64,000 nucleotides of DNA from Nicotiana tabacum (Eukaryota; Streptophyta; Magnoliopsida; Solanales; Solanaceae). Within the stretch, counting starts at the first letter, position 1; every line of letters starts with the position of its first letter. Position numbers and translations under genes: made by a program. The DNA lies in NCBI RefSeq assembly GCF_000715075.1, contig NC_134089.1, forward strand, positions 72,212,697 through 72,276,696, read 5' to 3'. Under the pieces are notes generated by a model. The model ran no database searches. It was given only the letters and a program-made list of their open reading frames with translations, and was not told where the DNA came from. Positions 58,842 through 64,000 of this stretch are shown here, piece after piece.

Positions 58842-59457
58842 TGTAATGATCCGACCGGCCGTTTTGCTTACTAGATTCATGTTCCCCTAATTAAGACTCC
58901 TCGTATATGCTTTTATTGTTGTATGACCTTGGGGGATGGTTGGTTTTAGGTTTGAAAAGGCTCGAGTTGAAATCAGAACACTTAGTTCCTTAATAGTAGC
59001 CTATAATGGTTAAGTTTGACTGGAGTCAACATTTTGAGAAAATGGCCTTGGAACTGGGATTTGATGGTTCTAACAAGTTCTTATGATGACTTTGGACTTG
59101 GGCGTGTGTTCAAATTGGGTTTCGGATGACCTGGGAGCGTTTCAGTGCTTAATATTGAAAGTTGGCGCATTGAAGGTTTTTCAAGTTCTTTAAGTTTGGT
59201 TTGGAGTAGACTTTGGTGTTATCAAGGTCCGATTGGGATTTTGAGCCTGGAAATAGTTCTGTATGGTGATTATGACTTGAACGCAAAATTTTGCATCATT
59301 CGCAATTGATTTGATAGGAATCGGATGCGCGAAAGTGTTTCTAGAAGCTCTTGAGTTTCATGATTAAATTCATTCATTTTGGCATCTGATTCGTGATTCT
59401 AGATCTAATTTTGGTGTTTCGTATGATGTTTTTTGACTTGTGTGGATGTTTGGTGTG

Positions 59458-59473
59458 GAGCCCCGAGGGCTCG
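59458..59473 (+). other. Short hairpin in plus-strand LTR
   Basis: GAGCCCCGAGGGCTCG, identical to the two chromovirus LTR copies, followed here too by GTGAGTTTCG with one or two changes. Confidence 0.7.
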
Positions 59474-59539
59474 AGTGAGTTTCGAAATCATTCAAAGGGG
59501 TGGAAGGACTTCAGTTCTTCTGGGTTTTTTTTGGTGACT

Positions 59540-59800
59540 TAGGTATCGCAAATGTGAGGTTTTGTTTGTAATTGCAAGGTGGGCTTCATAATTGTGATGA
59601 AGCCTGGGCGAGGGAGGACTCGCATTTGCGAGCTTTTTCTTCGCTTTTATGATCAACCCCACTTTGCGTTTGTGAAGATTTTGGTCGCAAATATGACCTG
59701 GACAGAAATGATACCACTTCGCAATTGCAATGCTTTTGTCGCAATTACGATCATCGCATTTGTGAATCAGATGTCGCAAATGCGACATCTGCGACTGGTG
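59540..59800. repeat. CpG-word island in plus-strand LTR
   Basis: Words TCGCAAATGCGAC, CGCATTTGCGAG, CGCAATTACGATC and CGCATTTGTG, built as mutually inverted GCAAATGCG/CGCATTTGC forms, 700-960 bp from the LTR start. Confidence 0.7.
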
Positions 59801-60660
59801 CAAGAGCTTTTGTTACGGGACTTAGACCTTTATCCTCATATTTTCATTTAGTCTTAGGAGATTTTGTGAGCACTTTAGAGGGGGATTCTCATCAACATCC
59901 TAAGGTAAGTAACTCCCACCCATTTTCAAGTTAATTATACGGATTTTAGGTAGATTAAACATGAAAAAATTGTGAAAACTTGGTGGATTTGTGAAAAACC
60001 TTAGTTTTGATAAAAATAGGATTTGACCACGAAATTAGTTATAAAACTAAATAAAAATTATATATTTGAGTTCGTGAAGATATGGGTAATATGTATCTTC
60101 AAAAATTTTCGAAATATGGGCACGTGGGCCCTTGGACGAATTTTAAGAATCTTCTAATTTGGGTTGGGCTATGACTCTGGAAGCTAAATTATGAATTTTT
60201 GAATATGTATTGATTAAATTATTTAACATTTGACTAGTTTCAAATTGTTGTGCATCGACTTGGGGCTTTTAGAGCTGATTAATGGACCAAAAGTGAGCTT
60301 GGGAACAAGGTACATCTCTTGTCTAACCTTGTAAGAGGGAATTCATCCTCTTAGGCATATTATTGTTATTTGTTACTTGTATGGGGAGCTTCATAGACAC
60401 GAGATGACGAGAGTCCGTACATAGCTATATTCCATGATATGTCCAGGTAGACATAGATTCACATCATGCTTTTAATTGTACTGTTGTAATTATCATGCAT
60501 ATTAATTGTTTTGATTAGAGTTGAGACTAGGGAACTAAATTTGCAATTATCGACTTAGCTTTCTTATTTTAGAGAATTTGAGGAATACTTGATAAACTGT
60601 GAAAAATCCATGTCTTCTCGTCTCGCAAGTACTTCCGCTAGCGAGGTAAATTTCTCTACT

Positions 60661-60870
60661 CTAATGGGATCGGGCCATTCGCCTCAACAGTATGATAACA
60701 TCTCTCTTATGGGATCGAGTCGTTCGCCTCGACAGTACGATTGTAACACCACTCTTATGGGATCGGTCCAATGTCCTTGGCAGTATGATGGTAACACTAT
60801 TTTAATAGGATCGGGTCGTTCGCCTCGGCAGTACTAAGTACCACTATTCTTATGGGATCGGGCAGTTTGC
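60661..60870. repeat. LTR minisatellite, five units
   Basis: About 52-bp units with core GGGATCGGGTCGTTCGCCTC, resembling in sense the chromovirus core GGATCGGGTTGCACGCCGC. Confidence 0.82.
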
Positions 60871-61303
60871 AGGCGCGTAGCCGATCATTTACGGAGACTT
60901 AGTGGTAAGCTGCTTGCCTTGCTACGATCCGCATTACCAGAGTCTCCCTTTATCTTATATCATATTCATGTTATCACTTTCACACAATAGTTTTAGTAGT
61001 TTTGTATATTCCCTAGATTGCTCATGTACTTATGATACCGGGTTTTGGAAATTTGTAGCACTTATGTACTATTATACATGTTATTTCTACTACTGCAGAG
61101 TATGTACTTATTATATTGGAATTTTGTTTAGAAAGATTGGTCATTGTTGCATGGAATCTAGTTTAAAGTGTTCTCTAAAAAGGGAAACTTCCTTATTATA
61201 ATTGTTAAATAGAGGTAAATAAATTGTAGTTACACTTGTGGGCTTTCCTAACGGTGGCGTTAGGTGCAGTCACAACCTATTACAGATTTGGGTCGTGATA
61301 GAT

Positions 61304-61315
61304 TGGTATCAGAGT
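61304..61315 (+). other. Primer-binding site, initiator tRNA-Met type
   Basis: TGGTATCAGAGT three bases after the LTR end. Confidence 0.87.
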
Positions 61316-61491
61316 TTAGGCTCATATAGGTCTCACGAGTGATGAGCAGGCCTAGTAAAGTCTTGCGGATTGGTGTGGAGACGTCCGTGCTTATCTTCGA
61401 GAGGATATAGAGTGTTAGGAAACTTCTCTTTCTTCATCTCCTATTGTGAAGTTGATATTATACTAAGTGTCTTTCTATTGATCTCTGACGT

Positions 61492-62895
61492 ATGGTGAGA
61501 ATGCATACGACATATGTACTAGATGGCCATGGGGCTGCTTCCCCTATTACTAAAGGCCGAGGGAGGACTCCAGCTCAAGTCAGAGGACGAAGGCAACTAG
61601 GGTTGCTCTTATTGTACCACGAGTGGATCTAGTGGAGGATCCTATTATTGGGGAGCATGATGAGGCACCTACAACTATGCCAGCACCAGCAGATTTCATG
61701 ACAGCGCCAGGATTTCAGAAGGTCATAGGCCATATTTTGCGGTTCATGGACTCTATGGTGCAGGGTGATTTATTTCCAGTGGACCCTGCCACATCTCAGG
61801 CGGGAGGGGGAGCACAAACCCCTACCTCTCAAGCTCCAGGGCACGCTATTGCTGTTTATCAGATCCCATGTGCACTATCTGTGGTCGGAGCCTAGCCTAC
61901 TATTGCAGCAGCTATGCAAAGGTTGTACCAGTCTCAACCGATGATTAGCAGAAGTGGCTGGACATATGGACTAGGCTTCGCCCCCTACCTTTGGGAGTGA
62001 GCGATCAGATGACCTCCATGATTTCATTGACTGGTGTAAGGATAGTCTCCGGAACATGGGGATATTGGAGTCCGACGGGGTGGACTTTACCACTTTCCAG
62101 TTTGAGGGCAAGGTCCATAGATGGTGGTATGCTTATTTTCTTAGCAGGCCTGCAGGTTCACCTCCGTTGACTTGCGATTAGTTTACACATCTGTTCTTGG
62201 AGAAATACATACCACCTTCTGAGAGAGAGGATATTTGGTGTGGGTTTGAGTGGCTCTGTTAGGGTCATATGTCGGTCACCGACTTATCTGGCCATATAAC
62301 TATCATACTCCCCACAGACGTAGAGATGGTGCTTCTTTTTTCAGGTTGTGGAAATAGCTCGGAGGATTGAGTGTATTCAGAATCGCAGTGGAGAGTATGC
62401 ATCGATGGACAAGAAGCCTCGGCAATTTGGAGGATTCAGTGGCATCTCACCTGGGGGTAGAAGTCAATTTATGAGGGGTCAGCCCAGCAGGCCCATGCAG
62501 TTAGCACCTCCGCCTGCTCGGAGTGCTCCAGTACGACCCTATTTTAGTGCCATTCCAAAGAGTACTTATCGCTCGCCAGCTATTCAGGGTTCTTCCAATA
62601 GGTATTCAGGCCATCAGGGTCAGACTTTAGGTTAGCAGTCCACCGTTCCGAGGGGTTATTTCAAATGTGTAGATCTTGGCCAAATGAAGAGGTTTTGCCC
62701 CATACTTCGGGGCAAGGCCGAGAAGCAGGACTATCATCCCATGCTTACTGCACCATCTACCACACTGCCCGCCTGGCCAAAGGCAGAGGGCAGGCATCTA
62801 GGTGACGTCCTAGAGGTAGAGGCCAGTCAGGTGGAGCTTCGTCTAGATTCTATGCTATCCCTGCCAAGCCAGAGGCAATTGCCTCTGATGTAGTG
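61492..62895 (+). pseudogene. gag of plus-strand Tekay-type element
   Basis: The start is at ATG 61492 (MVRMHTTYVLDGHG). The gag domain is seen in pieces: SDDLHDFIDWCKDSLRNMGILESDGVDF and FEGKVHRWWYAYF at about 62010-62140, then FTHLFLEKYIPPSERE. The tail has FGGFSGISPGGRSQFMRGQ. The zinc knuckle region reads GYFKCVDLGQMKRFCP: the first Cys, the central Gly and the His are replaced, so it cannot bind zinc in the normal way. Stops at 61629 (frame 1), 61893 and 62180 and several shifts. Confidence 0.82.
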
Positions 62896-63500
62896 ATCAC
62901 ATGTACTATTTCTGTTTGCCGGAGGGATGCCTCGGTAATATTTGATCCAGAGTCTACATACCCCTATGTGTCATCTCTATTTGCTCATTATTTGGACGTG
63001 TCTTGTGAGTCTTTGGGCATTACTGTATATGTGTCCACACCGATGGGTGATTCTGTTGTTGTGGACTAGGTATACTAGTCCTGTGTTGTGACATTTTGTG
63101 GGTATGAGACCCGAGCAGATCTTCTATTGCTCTATATGGTTGATTTCGAGGTTATCTTGGGCATGGACTGGTTGTCCCAGTGCCATGCTATTTTTGATTG
63201 CCATACGAAGACTATTACCTTGGAAATGCCTGATATTTCCCAGATTAGAGTTGAGGGGTTCATCTGTCGGTACTTCCAACCGGGTTACTTCTTTCTTGAA
63301 GGCTCGACACATGGTCGAGAAGGGTTGTTTGGCTTACTTGGCCTTTTTTTGAGATACTACTGTAGATATTCCCGCTTTAGATTTAGTGCTGGTGGTACGA
63401 GAGTTTTCTGACATATTTCCTGCTGACCTACCAGGAATGCCACCGGATCAGGATATTGATTTGTTGCATTGATTTAGTGCTAGACACCCAACCTATTTCT
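62896..63500 (+). pseudogene. Protease of plus-strand Tekay-type element
   Basis: The active site reads VIFDPESTYPYVSS; the Gly of DPGST is Glu. SLGITVYVSTPMGDSVVVD follows with a TAG, and then the block 63088-63411: ETRADLLLLYMVDFEVILGMDWLSQCHAIFDC. The linker ends REF, DIFPADLPGMPP-like in shifted frames. Confidence 0.85.
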
Positions 63501-64000
63501 ACTTCGCTTTAGAGTATGGCTCCTGAAGAGCTGATAGAGTTAAAGGAACAGCTTCAAGAGTTGCTTGAGAAGGGGTTCATTCGACCTAGTGTGTCGCATT
63601 GGGTCGCACCTCTCTTCTTTATCTACAAGAAGGATGGGAGTATATGGGTGTGCATTGATCACTGCCAGTGGAACAAAATCACCATAAAAAAAAGTACTCG
63701 TTGCCGCGTATTGATGATTTGTTTAACCAGTTATAGTGTGTCAGGGTGTTCTCTAAGATCTACTTAATATTTGGGTATCATCAGCTGAAGATTCATGCTT
63801 CGGATATTTTGAAGACGACTTTCTAGACTAGATATGGTCATTATGAGTTTTTGGTGATGTCCTACAACTTAACTAACGCCCCAGTGGCGTTTATGGATTT
63901 GATGAACCGAGTGTCCATGCCGTATCGTTATTCATCTGCCATCGTCTTCATTGTCGACATATTGATCTACTCGCGTAGTATGGAGGAGCACGAGAAGCAT
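63501..64000 (+). pseudogene. Reverse transcriptase start of plus-strand element (truncated by window)
   Basis: [29 protein letters not shown] and [29 protein letters not shown] (normally MRMCIDYRQLNKVT) are visible. After a frameshift near 63700, [13 protein letters not shown] and [21 protein letters not shown] segments follow, ending near [21 protein letters not shown] sequence ([17 protein letters not shown]) at the window end, where the first catalytic Asp codon region reads VD instead of DD. Confidence 0.85.

Larger units (their letters stand above)
58842..61300 (+). repeat. 5' LTR of plus-strand Tekay-type element
   Basis: 2459 bp, starting TGTAATGATCC and ending GGGTCGTGATA. It contains the GAGCCCCGAGGGCTCG hairpin (59458-59473), a CpG-word island (59540-59800) and a five-unit minisatellite (60661-60870), in the same order as the chromovirus LTR. 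Confidence 0.85.
58842..64000 (+). mobile_element. Tekay/Del-type gypsy element, 5' part (runs off window)
   Basis: LTR 58842-61300, tRNA-Met PBS, gag, protease and the beginning of RT on the plus strand. The coding words match the chromovirus at 18230-29340 domain by domain, but the LTR belongs to a different family (starts TGTAATGATCCGACCGG). All frames are broken. The 3' half lies beyond the window. Confidence 0.9.

Noticed and set aside
1..64000. A new defence, toxin or biosynthetic system
   Set aside because: All recognisable coding sequence belongs to known retrotransposon classes; no operon-like or novel protein set is present.

Overview
This window is plant nuclear DNA: a transposon-dense, gene-poor stretch. 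Almost all of it is retrotransposon sequence. The families suggest a eudicot, probably a Solanaceae species such as a Nicotiana relative. That is inferred from remembered resemblance of the RTE LINE and the long Tekay/Del-type LTRs to Solanaceae repeats; no host gene confirms it. No intact protein-coding gene was found. Every transposon reading frame is broken by stops or frameshifts, many of them C->T or G->A changes typical of methylated, silenced copies.

Layout. 1-9876: Athila-lineage Ty3/gypsy element (copy 1) on the minus strand, its 3' LTR lying beyond the window edge. 9877-10029: host flank. 10030-16934: L1-type LINE on the plus strand with a 14-bp target-site duplication. 16949-18229: host-like sequence holding a 392-bp hAT-like MITE beside a possible relic exon. 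18230-29340: Tekay/Del chromovirus on the minus strand with about 3-kb LTRs and a chromodomain. 29341-31589: truncated LTR of a related family. 31590-32507: AT-rich intergenic DNA. 32508-35297: solo LTR with target-site duplication. 35452-51540: a third gypsy element whose outer ends still carry a near-identical 5-bp duplication, and which now encloses a second Athila (39583-50657); most of both elements' inner junction has been deleted. 51541-52602: intergenic. 52620-56676: RTE-type LINE. 56694-58841: old LTR-like sequence. 58842-64000: 5' LTR, PBS, gag, protease and start of RT of another Tekay/Del element on the plus strand, running off the window.

The most interesting patterns are not new protein systems but shared regulatory architecture. 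(1) Most of the long LTRs carry a position-conserved cluster of CpG-rich, partly palindromic words. The word differs between families, but the cluster starts about 700 bp into the Tekay-type LTRs and about 240 bp into the Athila LTRs, just upstream of TATA-like sequences. (2) In both Athila copies the same word type also occurs in an internal island 7 kb away, placed where a promoter for the third ORF would be. (3) That third ORF has a CT-rich leader and a candidate 5'UTR intron in both copies. (4) A minisatellite word and a short hairpin are shared by otherwise different LTR families.
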